A DNA stretch of 64,000 bases from Rothia nasisuis (GTDB lineage Bacteria > Actinomycetota > Actinomycetes > Actinomycetales > Micrococcaceae): assembly GCF_928381405.1 (NCBI RefSeq), contig NZ_CAKMSB010000002.1, positions 1 through 64,000 on the forward strand, in the 5' to 3' direction. The notes under the pieces were generated by a model that was given only the letters and a program-made list of their open reading frames with translations, was not told the origin of the DNA and made no database searches. Both the position numbers and the translations under genes were made by a program. This document shows, piece after piece, positions 16,537 to 24,949 of the stretch (its first letter is position 1; the number at the start of each line of letters is the position of its first letter).

Positions 16537-16666
16537 TGTTTGGCTTCATGGACCGCTGGGTTCTTATTTGGGGGTGTTTATCAGCAAAATGTGAATTGAG
16601 CGGTCCATGGGATGTTGAAGCTCTCTCTTCTCAGTGATGAGCTGCCCGACTTTAGGGAGCAAATAT

Positions 16667-16696
16667 TTTGCATGGCAGTGAGGGAACAGGTATAGT
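16667..16696 (+). promoter_or_regulatory. Promoter of tRNA-Leu copy 2
   Basis: TTTGCA (16667-16672), 18 nt, TATAGT (16691-16696), the same as copy 1 though its -35 and spacer lie outside the duplicated block. Confidence 0.7.
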
Positions 16697-16829
16697 TGGT
16701 ACTCGTTGCTTGCAGGCCTTTGGGCTTGTGTGGCTCCTTGCGCGGGTGGCGGAATAGGCAGACGCGCTAGCTTGAGGTGCTAGTCCTCGTATTAGAGGGT
16801 GGGGGTTCAAGTCCCCCCTCGCGCACAAG
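16690..16829 (+). repeat. 140-bp direct repeat, copy 2 (tRNA-Leu unit)
   Basis: The second copy, 329 bp downstream of the first with one mismatch. Sequences outside the block, including the terminators, differ. Confidence 0.92.
16740..16825 (+). tRNA. tRNA-Leu(GAG), copy 2
   Basis: Identical in all 86 bases to the first copy; anticodon GAG at 16774-16776. The gene dosage suggests demand for CUC codons, which are common in this window. Confidence 0.96.
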
Positions 16830-16853
16830 AAAAACCCTTATGGGATACAAAAG

Positions 16854-16886
16854 AAACCGGCTTCTGCTAACAGGGGCTGGTTTTTT
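16854..16886 (+). terminator. Terminator after tRNA-Leu copy 2
   Basis: AAACCGGC pairs with GCTGGTTT (one G-U) and is followed by six T. It differs from the terminator of copy 1. Confidence 0.75.
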
Positions 16887-16933
16887 ATTGACAGTGCTCC
16901 AATCACTGAAATACCGGGCGATAGACTGGCCCT

Positions 16934-18448
16934 ATGCAACCCACCGAACCCCGCGCGTCCGCTCCGCTCCTTGAACATACCTACAGTGAGAGCTTCCCAG
17001 ACTTGGCGCACCAGGCCCAGCCGGACATTTCACCGGGAACCCGCTTGGCCTGGCTTAACGAGAAGCTTGCTCATGACCTGGGGCTAGACTCTGCCTGGCT
17101 TCGTAGCGAAGCTGGCCTAGCCTGGATGACGGGCAGGGGAGAGGCCCCCACCTACGCCCTGGCCTACTCTGGGTATCAGTTCGGTCAGCTATCGCCGGTG
17201 TTGGGTGACGGACGCGCCCACCTTATCGGCGAATTGGCAGTTCCTGGGCGCGATGTGACCCCCACCAGCTCGGGGTCCTCCTGTGTTGACCTGCACCTTA
17301 AAGGTAGCGGGCGGACGTCCTTCTCCCGCCCCGGTTCGGACGGCAAGGCCCCGCTGTCGGCGGCCTGGCGGGAGGCTGTCATCGGGGAGTCCCTGCATGC
17401 GCTTGGTCTGCCCACCAGCAGGGCACTGGCTGTGTTTGAAACCGGTGAAAAGGTGCGGCGTCGCGCACCTGAGCCAGAGCCGGCAGGCCTAGTCCTACGC
17501 GTCGCCGCTAGTCACCTGCGGGTGGGCACATTCCAATTCGCCCAGTATCACTGCGAACCTGAGGTAAGAACTCAGCTGGTCGACTATGCTCTAGCTCGTC
17601 ATTTTCCAAATCGTGACACCGGGGAGACGCACGGTGAGCGGGCCTTGGCCCTGCTTCGTGCTGTGGCGCAGCGGCAGGCTCACCTGGTGGCCAGCTGGCA
17701 GGCGCTCGGGTTCGTACACGGGGTGCTCAACACCGATAATGTGACTATCTCTGGTGAAGCTATCGACTTCGGCCCCTGCGCTTTCATTGATGGTTTTGAG
17801 CGCGATAAGGTCTTTAGTTCAATTGACCGCCAGGGGCGCTATGCCTATAACCACCAGCCCGGCATTACGGCCTGGAATCTTTCCCGGTTTGCTGAAACCC
17901 TACTCGATATCATTGACCCCCGAGACCCTAATCGGGCAATACACTTGGCTACCGAGGTCATCTCTGACTTTGAAGATGAGATTGTCGAGTTGCAAATAGC
18001 GGCTTTCGCGGCCAAGCTCGGGCTTGAGATGGACGGGGTGGATAAGGACGTCCGCGTTCAGGTAGGCAGGTTTGGGCAGCTGACGCTGGGGCTGTTAGCG
18101 CGCCATGCTCTGGACTTTACAGGATTTTTCAGGTCTTTGACTGAGGGAATCTGCCTGCTGCCTGAGGAAGAGCGGTCGGCCTGGCTGGCCCGGTGGGGTG
18201 AGCTGAGAGAGGCTACGGATACCAGCTCGAAGCGCGCTGAGAAGCTCATGCTGGCCCATAATCCGGTTTATATTCCCAGGAATTTAGCCCTCGATGCTGC
18301 CCTGCGGCAGATGGAGCGCGGAAACCAGCAACCGCTTGAGGAACTGCTGGAAGCGGTAAGTACCCCCTTTGAACGCCGTGACGGCCTCGATTATCTTGAA
18401 AGCGCCCCCGCTGAATCCCGCTTTTTCACCAGCTTCTGCGGAACGTAA
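16934..18448 (+). CDS. selO: Protein adenylyltransferase SelO (YdiU family)
   Basis: A 504-residue SelO pseudokinase-fold protein. Recognisable stretches are YSGYQFGQLSPVLGDGRA, DLHLKGSGRTSFSR, GVLNTDNVTISGEAIDFGPC and RYAYNHQPGITAWNL; these bind ATP and metal in the reversed orientation used to transfer AMP to protein Ser/Thr/Tyr. It ends in FCGT with no selenocysteine, the usual bacterial form. TAGACT at 16922-16927 ends 6 nt before the ATG and no ribosome site is seen, suggesting a leaderless transcript. Confidence 0.93.
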   Translation: MQPTEPRASAPLLEHTYSESFPDLAHQAQPDISPGTRLAWLNEKLAHDLGLDSAWLRSEAGLAWMTGRGEAPTYALAYSGYQFGQLSPVLGDGRAHLIGELAVPGRDVTPTSSGSSCVDLHLKGSGRTSFSRPGSDGKAPLSAAWREAVIGESLHALGLPTSRALAVFETGEKVRRRAPEPEPAGLVLRVAASHLRVGTFQFAQYHCEPEVRTQLVDYALARHFPNRDTGETHGERALALLRAVAQRQAHLVASWQALGFVHGVLNTDNVTISGEAIDFGPCAFIDGFERDKVFSSIDRQGRYAYNHQPGITAWNLSRFAETLLDIIDPRDPNRAIHLATEVISDFEDEIVELQIAAFAAKLGLEMDGVDKDVRVQVGRFGQLTLGLLARHALDFTGFFRSLTEGICLLPEEERSAWLARWGELREATDTSSKRAEKLMLAHNPVYIPRNLALDAALRQMERGNQQPLEELLEAVSTPFERRDGLDYLESAPAESRFFTSFCGT

Positions 18449-18481
18449 CACAGTGGCCACTAGAGATTTACAGCGGACCCC

Positions 18482-18511
18482 TTGACGGCGTGGATAGAGC
18501 AGACCTATTTT
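18482..18511 (+). promoter_or_regulatory. Promoter of fmdB-fmdA
   Basis: TTGACG (18482-18487), an 18-nt spacer and TATTTT (18506-18511), about 52 bp before the fmdB start. It is one of the best -35/-10 pairs in the window. Confidence 0.65.
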
Positions 18512-18563
18512 TGTGTTAAGCGTCACCTATAAGTAGGGTGATGGCCAATCAGTGAGGGAAGCT

Positions 18564-18845
18564 ATGCCGCTGTATGACTTTAAATGCCCAGCCTGCGGAG
18601 TTTTTGAACAGAGCCACCCCATGAACACCGCCCCTCGTTCGGTGCCCTGCCCAACCTGTTCTGAACTCTCCCGCAAGCTCATGCCGGGTGTCGGACTGTC
18701 TCGCCTCAACACCCCGCAGGGGCGACTGCTTGAATCAACCCAAGCCAGTGCCCACGAGCCCCAAGTTGTGAGAGGTAAGCCCACCGCTACACCCCGTCCT
18801 AACATCACCTTCAATCCCAAGCACAGACTACTTCCTCGTCCTTAA
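18564..18845 (+). CDS. FmdB family zinc-ribbon protein
   Basis: A 93-residue protein beginning MPLYDFKCPACG and carrying CPxCG and CPTC knuckles (Cys at about 8, 11, 31 and 34), the FmdB zinc ribbon, followed by a low-complexity Pro/Thr tail. FmdB proteins are encoded beside formamidase and are thought to regulate it. The start is ATG 18564 with AGGGA upstream rather than GTG 18552. The stop lies within the AAGGAGG site of the next gene, so the two genes form an operon. Confidence 0.87.
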   Translation: MPLYDFKCPACGVFEQSHPMNTAPRSVPCPTCSELSRKLMPGVGLSRLNTPQGRLLESTQASAHEPQVVRGKPTATPRPNITFNPKHRLLPRP

Positions 18846-18856
18846 GGAGGCCCGTC

Positions 18857-20113
18857 ATGCCTGTCAACCTCTTTCCCCTCGATTCCAGCAAACCCTTTGA
18901 CCAGCAAGAAAAACTAGGCCACAACCGCTGGCACCCAGAAATTCCACCCGTAGCAACCGTCAAGCCGGGCACCTCCTTCCGGGCAGACTGCCGAGAATGG
19001 TTCGACGGTTTTATCAAAAACGATGACTCGGCCGACGATGTCCGAGACGCCCCACTCCACACTGTCCACGCCCTTGCAGGCCCTTTTGCTGTTGAAGGTG
19101 CAGAACCTGGGGACCTGCTCATTGTCGATATTCTTGAGGTCGGCCCCATTCCTCAAGAAGAGGGCCCCCTTGCTGGGCAGGGCTGGGGCTACACCGGAAT
19201 TTTCGCAAAAAATAACGGCGGTGGTTTCCTGACCGACCAATTCCCGGACGCCTACAAAGCTATCTGGGATTTCAAGGGCGGGGAATGCACCTCGCGCCAT
19301 ATTCCTGGTGTGAAGTTCACCGGTATCGTGCACCCCGGGCTCATGGGCACTGCGCCGTCAGCACAGCTGCTTGCCAAGTGGAATAAACGTGAGGGTGACT
19401 TGATTGCCACTGACCCACTGCGCGTCCCGCCCCTGGCTCTACCGCCTGAACCGGACGGAGCCCTCCTCGGCTCTTTGAGTGAAGAACAGTATCAGCGAGT
19501 CGCCGCAGAAGCGGCACGCACTGCTCCTCCTCGTGAAAATGGTGGCAACCAGGACATCAAAAACCTCACCAAGGGCTCCCGTATCTTCTACCCGGTCTTT
19601 GTACCGGGAGGCCACCTATCAGTGGGTGACCTGCACTTCTCCCAGGGTGATGGTGAAATCACCTTTTGCGGAGCCATCGAAATGGGCGGCTACATTGACC
19701 TGCACGTTGATATCATCAAGGGCGGTATGGAAAAGTACGGCGTCTCTGAAAATGCCATCTTCATGCCGGGCCGGGGAGGGCCCGTATATTCAGAATGGCT
19801 GGCCTTCTCTGGCACCTCCGTGACCTTGGAGGGAGATCAACGTTATCTGGATTCCCAGCTGGCCTACCAGCGAGCAATTCTGCACGCTATCGATTACCTA
19901 ACCCAATTCGGCTACTCACCGGAGCAGGCCTACCTCTTACTCGGTGCCGCGCCAATCGAGGGTCGCTTCTCTGGAGTTGTTGATATTCCTAACTCCTGTG
20001 CCACCGTCTACATCCCCACCGAAATTTTTGATTTTGATGTACGCCCCGGCAAGGATGGCCCAATCAAGATTGATCCTGGAATCGGAGCGCCCCGTTCGGC
20101 AAACCCCGTATAG
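18857..20113 (+). CDS. fmdA: Formamidase / acetamidase (FmdA family)
   Basis: A 418-residue member of the FmdA_AmdA family, with HTVHALAGPFAVEGAEPGD, GIVHPGLMGTAPS, VGDLHFSQGDGEI and LLGAAPIEGRFSG. It hydrolyses formamide or acetamide to the acid and ammonia in the cytosol. The length and the FmdB neighbour favour formamidase. AAGGAGG at 18844-18850 sets the ATG start. A large terminator follows. Confidence 0.9.
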   Translation: MPVNLFPLDSSKPFDQQEKLGHNRWHPEIPPVATVKPGTSFRADCREWFDGFIKNDDSADDVRDAPLHTVHALAGPFAVEGAEPGDLLIVDILEVGPIPQEEGPLAGQGWGYTGIFAKNNGGGFLTDQFPDAYKAIWDFKGGECTSRHIPGVKFTGIVHPGLMGTAPSAQLLAKWNKREGDLIATDPLRVPPLALPPEPDGALLGSLSEEQYQRVAAEAARTAPPRENGGNQDIKNLTKGSRIFYPVFVPGGHLSVGDLHFSQGDGEITFCGAIEMGGYIDLHVDIIKGGMEKYGVSENAIFMPGRGGPVYSEWLAFSGTSVTLEGDQRYLDSQLAYQRAILHAIDYLTQFGYSPEQAYLLLGAAPIEGRFSGVVDIPNSCATVYIPTEIFDFDVRPGKDGPIKIDPGIGAPRSANPV

Positions 20114-20127
20114 TTAGAAGGCGCGCA

Positions 20128-20175
20128 AAGGCCCGGGGCCTGCCACCAAACCTTTGGTGGCAGGCCCCGGCCTTT
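20128..20175. terminator. Bidirectional terminator between fmdA and the MFS gene
   Basis: A near-perfect long stem with AAAGG-C-CCGGGGCCTGCCACC and its complement around loop AAACCTTT, ending in TTTT. Confidence 0.9.
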
Positions 20176-20225
20176 TGCTCTGGTGACTGTCTAGCAGAAG
20201 CTGGTATTAACCAGCTGGCAGGTTC

Positions 20226-22157
20226 TTAGAGCTCAGTGTTAGCTTCAGCCTGTTTGTTGCTCTGGGCGCTTTCCTGCAGGCCTGACGCTGCACGCAGCGG
20301 GGGAGTCTTGAAGAAGAGGGTCAGAACAAAGGCAAGCAGGGTAGCGCAGAAAGCAACCCAGTAGACCGACAGGGTTGAAGAATTGAAGCCAATCATGAAG
20401 GGGCGGGTCAGGCGAGCATCTGCCCCGGTGAGGTACGAAGTATCCGAGGTAGAAACCCCAGACTCCTCACCCCCGGTCGAGGTCGAAGAAATCTGTTCTG
20501 CCAGGGTGGGGGTGATCTGATCGACCCAGTAGGAGCGCTGCGCGTCATCAGCCCAGTCAACAACCAGGGTGCCATCCTGCACCGAAGCATGAGCCTGTTC
20601 AGCTGCGGCGACCAGTGCAGCGTCGCCACCGGCTGCGCGAGCCTGCTCACTAACTGCTGAGAGCTCAGATGCAATAGAAGCCTGAGCCGGCTCCACAAGC
20701 TGATTCCACATCTGTTCCATAACTCCCTGGTTCTCAGGTGCAGAAGCCACAGCGGGGGTGAGAGCTGCATCGAGACCTGCGCGAAGGTCGTCCTCATTGC
20801 CCATGGCCTTCATGATGTTGCCTGACATGGCCGAGAAAAGAATCGACAGGAGCACGGCGGTACCCATGGTGCCGCCGATCTGACGGAAGAAAGTGGAAGC
20901 AGAGGAAGCAACACCCATGTAGGTGGGAGCAACTGCGTTCTGGGAGGCCAGTGTCAGGGACTGCATGAGCTGGCCCAGGCCCAGGCCCATGATGAACATG
21001 CCGATCATGAGGAACCAGAAGGGGCGGTCAGCCGTCATGAAAGTGAGATAGAAGTAGGCCACGACCATCAGGGCAGTACCCAGGACGGGGAAGATGCGGT
21101 ACTTGCCGGTGCTAGCCACCACGCGGCCCGACACGATGGAGGCAATCATGATGCCTGCCATCATGGGCAGGGTGGCGAAGCCTGATTCGGTGGGGGTGAG
21201 GCCCGTGACGATCTGCAGGTAAAGGGGGATGGTCATCATGGCGCCGAACATGCCAAAGCCCACCAGGAAGCCCAGAATAGACGACATGGAGAAGGCACCG
21301 GAGCGGAAGAGGGCCAGGGGCAGAATGGCGTCCTGGCCCATCTTTGATTCGATGACGAGGAAGGCAGCTAGGCCCAGGGCTGAGACGATGAAGCAGGTAA
21401 TGGAGGTGGTGGACGTCCAGCCCCATTCGCGGCCATGTTCGGCAACCAGCAGAAGGGGAACCAGGGCTACTACAACGCTGGTGGCACCCCACCAGTCAAC
21501 TCGGGGCTTGTGGGTGAGGTCGGTGATGCGGGGCAGGTACAGGGACTTCCACACGATACCCAGGGCAATGATGCCGATGGGGACGTTGATGAGGAAGACC
21601 CAGCGCCAGCCGGTAATCCAGAGAATTTCCTCGGTCCCAGCAAAGAGACCGCCGGTGAGTGGGCCAAGTACAGAAGAGATGCCAAAGACAGCTAGGAAGT
21701 AACCCTGATACTTGGCTCGTTCACGGGGAGCTAGCATGTCACCCATGACGGCCATGGGGAGCGACATGAGCGCACCTGCGCCAATACCTTGGAAGGCGCG
21801 GAAGATGGCCAGCATGACCATAGAGGTAGAGAAGCTAGAGAGCAGCGACCCCAGAATAAAGACCACGATGCCAAAGAGGTAGAGGGGGCGGCGGCCGAAG
21901 AGGTCGGAGAGTTTGCCGTAGATGGGGGTGGTGATGGTGGAGGTGATCATGTAGGCGGTGGTGACCCAGGCCTGCTGTTCTAGGCCGTGGAGATCATCGC
22001 CAATCGTCCTGATGGCAGTAGAAACAATGGTTTGATCAAGAGATGAGAGGAACATGCCCGCCATTAGACCTACGATGACCAGCATGATTTGCCGGTGTGT
22101 CATAAGTGGTGTATTTGAGGCGGTCGTTTGCTCCGCTGAAGCTGTTGTTGTAGGCAT
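20226..22157 (-). CDS. DHA2 family (14-TM) MFS drug/proton antiporter
   Basis: About 643 residues with 14 hydrophobic segments. The DHA2 motifs are present: LDQTIVSTA in helix 1, GKLSDLFGRRPLYL (motif A) and a GxxxGPxxGG-like GISSVLGPLTGG (motif C). An unusually long hydrophilic loop of about 150 residues lies before the last helix. Such pumps export dyes, antiseptics or antibiotics. I prefer ATG 22157, 6 nt after GAAGG, over ATG 22175. No TetR or MarR regulator is adjacent. Confidence 0.9.
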   Translation of the reverse strand: MPTTTASAEQTTASNTPLMTHRQIMLVIVGLMAGMFLSSLDQTIVSTAIRTIGDDLHGLEQQAWVTTAYMITSTITTPIYGKLSDLFGRRPLYLFGIVVFILGSLLSSFSTSMVMLAIFRAFQGIGAGALMSLPMAVMGDMLAPRERAKYQGYFLAVFGISSVLGPLTGGLFAGTEEILWITGWRWVFLINVPIGIIALGIVWKSLYLPRITDLTHKPRVDWWGATSVVVALVPLLLVAEHGREWGWTSTTSITCFIVSALGLAAFLVIESKMGQDAILPLALFRSGAFSMSSILGFLVGFGMFGAMMTIPLYLQIVTGLTPTESGFATLPMMAGIMIASIVSGRVVASTGKYRIFPVLGTALMVVAYFYLTFMTADRPFWFLMIGMFIMGLGLGQLMQSLTLASQNAVAPTYMGVASSASTFFRQIGGTMGTAVLLSILFSAMSGNIMKAMGNEDDLRAGLDAALTPAVASAPENQGVMEQMWNQLVEPAQASIASELSAVSEQARAAGGDAALVAAAEQAHASVQDGTLVVDWADDAQRSYWVDQITPTLAEQISSTSTGGEESGVSTSDTSYLTGADARLTRPFMIGFNSSTLSVYWVAFCATLLAFVLTLFFKTPPLRAASGLQESAQSNKQAEANTEL

Positions 22158-22540
22158 GAAAAACCTTCGGGTCATGGAGAAGTACGTGGATTTGTATGGT
22201 TTGTTTGCTCTACTCTGTGCGGACGACTGACTGAGAAGGGGCCTAGTTCGTGGTGAGTGATAGGAACAGTTTATTTGCAGTTCTGCAAAAATATTGTCGC
22301 CTTGTGTTTATTTTGCATCACATTGCATGAACTAACCTCAATTGGAGCGATGAGAGCGTGTGTGACCTTGCACAAAAGGTCAGGAAGGCTATATGTGGGT
22401 TTGTGGGGTTTTGTGAGTAAAGGTCGGTAGAACCCCCAGTAAAAGACAGGTAAACCCACACAAAAACGCATAATTGCATGGCATACTGGTGGTGTAGAAA
22501 ACCAGTTACAACCCCTCGGATTCTGTGAAAGGAACCCACT
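22158..22540. other. Divergent intergenic region between MFS pump and ldh
   Basis: This AT-rich stretch contains no credible ORF. An 8-bp inverted repeat GTGGGTTT/AAACCCAC lies at 22395-22402 and 22452-22459, and CATACT at 22482-22487 could be a -10 box for ldh. I see no clear Rex-type TTGTGAA-N6-TTCACAA site. Confidence 0.5.
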
Positions 22541-23503
22541 ATGGCCCTCGAAAAGAAGAACACCAAGCTCGGCGTCATCGGTGCCGGTGGCGTTGGCTCA
22601 GCCACCGCTTACGCAGCTACCCTACGCGGTGCCGCTGACGAAATCGTTATCTACGACATCGCCGGTGAACGTGCCGAAGCTGAGGGTCTCGATATCGCCC
22701 ACGGCACCATGTTCGCCCACGAGGCCGAGGTCTCAGGTTCTGGTGACGTTGAAATCCTGCGTGATGCCGACCTGATTATCGTCACCGCCGGTGCCCGCCA
22801 GAAGCCGGGCCAGCCCCGCCTAGAACTGGCAGAGGCCAATGTCAACATCTTCAAATCCATGCTACCCAAGGTCATGGAAGTTGCCCCCAACGCAATCCTG
22901 ATGATCGTCACCAACCCCTGCGACGTGCTTGCCGTCGTAGCCCAGAAGATTACCGGCCTACCCACCGAGCGCTGCTTTGCCTCGGGAACCGTGCTGGACT
23001 CCTCCCGTCTACGCTGGCTTATCGCTGAGAAGGCTGGCGTATCCATCAAGTCTGTGCACGCCAACATTGTGGGTGAACACGGTGACTCCGAGTTCCCCGT
23101 GTGGTCGGCAGCCAATATTGGTATGGTTCCCCTGGATGAGTGGGTTGATGACTCCGGTCAGAAGGTTTTCACCGATGAGGTCAAAGAACAGCTGGCCGAA
23201 GAAGCCATGCGCGCAGCCTATAAGGTGATTGAGGGCAAGGGCTCAACCAACTACGCTATCGGTATTTCAGCAACCCGTATCGCCGAGGCTATTCTTCAGG
23301 GGCAGGACGCCGTGCTCAATGTTGCCACCCAGGTGCGCGGACGGTACGGCATCGAGGGCGAAGCTGCGCTGTCGCTTCCTTCGGTTGTCTCCCGTGACGG
23401 GGTCAAGCGCGTCCTTGATGTGCCCATGACCGACGCTGAAATTGAGCGCCTTCGCGCATCAGCTGCTGCCATCAACTCTTCACTGGCCACTCTCGGCTTC
23501 TAA
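22541..23503 (+). CDS. ldh: L-lactate dehydrogenase
   Basis: A 320-residue NAD-dependent LDH/MDH-fold enzyme. GAGGVGS (14-20) binds NAD; catalytic His180 is in GEHGDSEFPVWS; Arg93 and Arg158 bind substrate carboxylates. The specificity position is Gln87 (ARQKPG), the residue of lactate dehydrogenases; malate dehydrogenases have Arg there. It converts pyruvate and NADH to lactate. AAAGGA precedes the ATG. A palindromic terminator follows. Confidence 0.93.
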   Translation: MALEKKNTKLGVIGAGGVGSATAYAATLRGAADEIVIYDIAGERAEAEGLDIAHGTMFAHEAEVSGSGDVEILRDADLIIVTAGARQKPGQPRLELAEANVNIFKSMLPKVMEVAPNAILMIVTNPCDVLAVVAQKITGLPTERCFASGTVLDSSRLRWLIAEKAGVSIKSVHANIVGEHGDSEFPVWSAANIGMVPLDEWVDDSGQKVFTDEVKEQLAEEAMRAAYKVIEGKGSTNYAIGISATRIAEAILQGQDAVLNVATQVRGRYGIEGEAALSLPSVVSRDGVKRVLDVPMTDAEIERLRASAAAINSSLATLGF

Positions 23504-23525
23504 AAGGTACCTTCTAGCGCACCTG

Positions 23526-23557
23526 CGGTGGCCCGGCTGTATACAGCCGGGCCACCG
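23526..23557 (+). terminator. Terminator of ldh (32-bp perfect palindrome)
   Basis: CGGTGGCCCGGCTGTA and its exact reverse complement abut with no spacer, so the RNA hairpin must open a few pairs at the tip. A weak T/A-rich stretch follows. Confidence 0.8.
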
Positions 23558-23621
23558 TGTTAAGTAAAAATTTAGCTACCGGTATTTCGTGCCTGTGGCT
23601 AAAGAGGGTAACGTCTACTGT

Positions 23622-23912
23622 ATGAGTAATAACCCCCGTGCCGAACTGGCTCATCTGACCGCCGCCCTTGAAGAGCACCTGAACGCCATTATCAATAGCC
23701 GGGGCGAACACGATGCGTCTGTTGATAACACCTACGTAGCCATCGCCAATGCCTTTGAACGCTACGAAGAGGCCCTCTTTGAAGCCTACGAAGAAGTTAC
23801 CCCGCTCGAGGTTTTCATTGAGGATGACGATGAGGACGAAGACGATTTTGACTACGACTTCGATGATGAAGACGATGACGAGGTGGAATACGTGCTGGAA
23901 CCGCGTCAGTAG
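23622..23912 (+). CDS. Small acidic protein of unknown function
   Basis: A 96-residue protein with an amphipathic N-terminal half (AELAHLTAALEEHLNAIINS) and a C-terminal run of Asp/Glu (about residues 66-85). I recall Micrococcaceae relatives sometimes labelled primosomal protein, without support here. ATG 23622 is chosen because the sequence from there looks conserved; GTG 23589 in the same frame is an alternative. No clear ribosome site is seen. Function unknown. Confidence 0.65.
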   Translation: MSNNPRAELAHLTAALEEHLNAIINSRGEHDASVDNTYVAIANAFERYEEALFEAYEEVTPLEVFIEDDDEDEDDFDYDFDDEDDDEVEYVLEPRQ

Positions 23913-23944
23913 CAAATCTGTAACGGGCCTAACCTGTTATTCCT

Positions 23945-23976
23945 AGCACAGCACCGCGTGCGGTGCTGTGCTTTTG
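23945..23976 (+). terminator. Terminator before uppP
   Basis: A perfect 12-bp stem (23945-23956 with 23961-23972), loop CGTG, followed by TTTT. Confidence 0.9.
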
Positions 23977-24002
23977 TGCTTCCTCGCGTAGAGTTTCTAG
24001 CT

Positions 24003-24833
24003 GTGGAATGGATACAAGCAATCATCCTGGGTCTGGTCCAGGGTCTAACTGAGTTTTTGCCGATTTCGTCATCGGGACATATTCGTATTGTGGGTCAGTT
24101 CTTGCCGAACGGTGAGGATCCAGGCGCAGCTTTTACAGCTATTACCCAGCTGGGTACTGAGACAGCTGTTTTGGTCTTTTTTTGGAAAGACATTGTGCGC
24201 ATCTTAAAGAACTGGTTTGGTTCTCTGGTGGGCAAGGTCGATAAGAAAGACCCGGACGCTCGCATGGGCTGGTTTATCATCATTGGTTCTCTGCCGATTG
24301 GAATTTTGGGCATTCTGCTTGAGGACTACATTGATTCGACCTTCCGTAGTCTCTGGATTACCGCGACCATGCTGATTGTGTTCGCTATCTTTTTGGGTAT
24401 TGCTGATCGCATTGGCAAGGAGCAGCGCCAGCTCAAGGATCTTACCGTCAAGCACGGTATCTTGTACGGGTTTGCTCAGGCTTTGGCGCTGGTGCCCGGT
24501 GTGTCACGCTCCGGCGGCACCATTATGGCGGGCTTGCTGATGGGCTACACCCGTGAAGCTGCGGCGCGTTACTCCTTTCTGCTCGCTGTTCCTGCCGTTT
24601 TTGCATCGGGTCTGTATAAGCTGGCGGGCAGCCTGTCAGACGGCTTTACGGGCTATTACGGCTTTGGCTCCACGATGGCGGCCACGCTGGTTGCCTTTGT
24701 GGTGGGCTACCTGATTATTGGTTGGTTCCTCAAGTACGTTTCAAACAAGAGCTATAGCATTTTCGTCTGGTACCGCATCGCGCTGGGGTTGGTGCTGTAC
24801 ATTCTGTTGGGCACCGGCGTACTCGTTGCATAA
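24003..24833 (+). CDS. uppP: Undecaprenyl-diphosphatase UppP (BacA)
   Basis: A 276-residue polytopic membrane protein with both catalytic motifs, [10 protein letters not shown] near the N-terminus and PGVSRSGGT in the second half. It dephosphorylates undecaprenyl pyrophosphate to recycle the lipid carrier for peptidoglycan and other wall polymers, and can confer bacitracin tolerance. The frame is open to 23958, but that part lies across the upstream terminator; I place the start at GTG 24003, where TAGAGT (23989-23994) is 8 nt upstream and the transcript may be leaderless. Confidence 0.93.
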   Translation: MEWIQAIILGLVQGLTEFLPISSSGHIRIVGQFLPNGEDPGAAFTAITQLGTETAVLVFFWKDIVRILKNWFGSLVGKVDKKDPDARMGWFIIIGSLPIGILGILLEDYIDSTFRSLWITATMLIVFAIFLGIADRIGKEQRQLKDLTVKHGILYGFAQALALVPGVSRSGGTIMAGLLMGYTREAAARYSFLLAVPAVFASGLYKLAGSLSDGFTGYYGFGSTMAATLVAFVVGYLIIGWFLKYVSNKSYSIFVWYRIALGLVLYILLGTGVLVA

Positions 24834-24849
24834 GCTGACTCACGTTTTC

Positions 24850-24886
24850 TACCCGCCCGGAATAGGCTTCTGGGCGGGTATTGTTT
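24850..24886 (+). terminator. Terminator after uppP
   Basis: TACCCGCCC (24850-24858) pairs with GGGCGGGTA (24872-24880), with a further GAA/TTC inside, followed by TTGTTTT. Confidence 0.85.
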
Positions 24887-24949
24887 TAGGCAGAAGTAAT
24901 GTACGTACAGGGTAGCTGCGTTGGTGGCCCTGTGTCTTGGAAGGTTCTC

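Noticed and set aside
16934-18448. Selenocysteine at the SelO C-terminus
   Set aside because: The gene ends FCGT with a normal stop; there is no in-frame UGA before conserved residues.
22541-23503. Malate dehydrogenase as the identity of the LDH-fold gene
   Set aside because: The specificity residue is Gln (ARQKPG), as in lactate dehydrogenases, not Arg.
24899-24949. Longer mshC start at 24899
   Set aside because: The extra 17 codons have no ribosome site, while GGAAGG lies just before ATG 24950, which also gives the usual MshC N-terminus.
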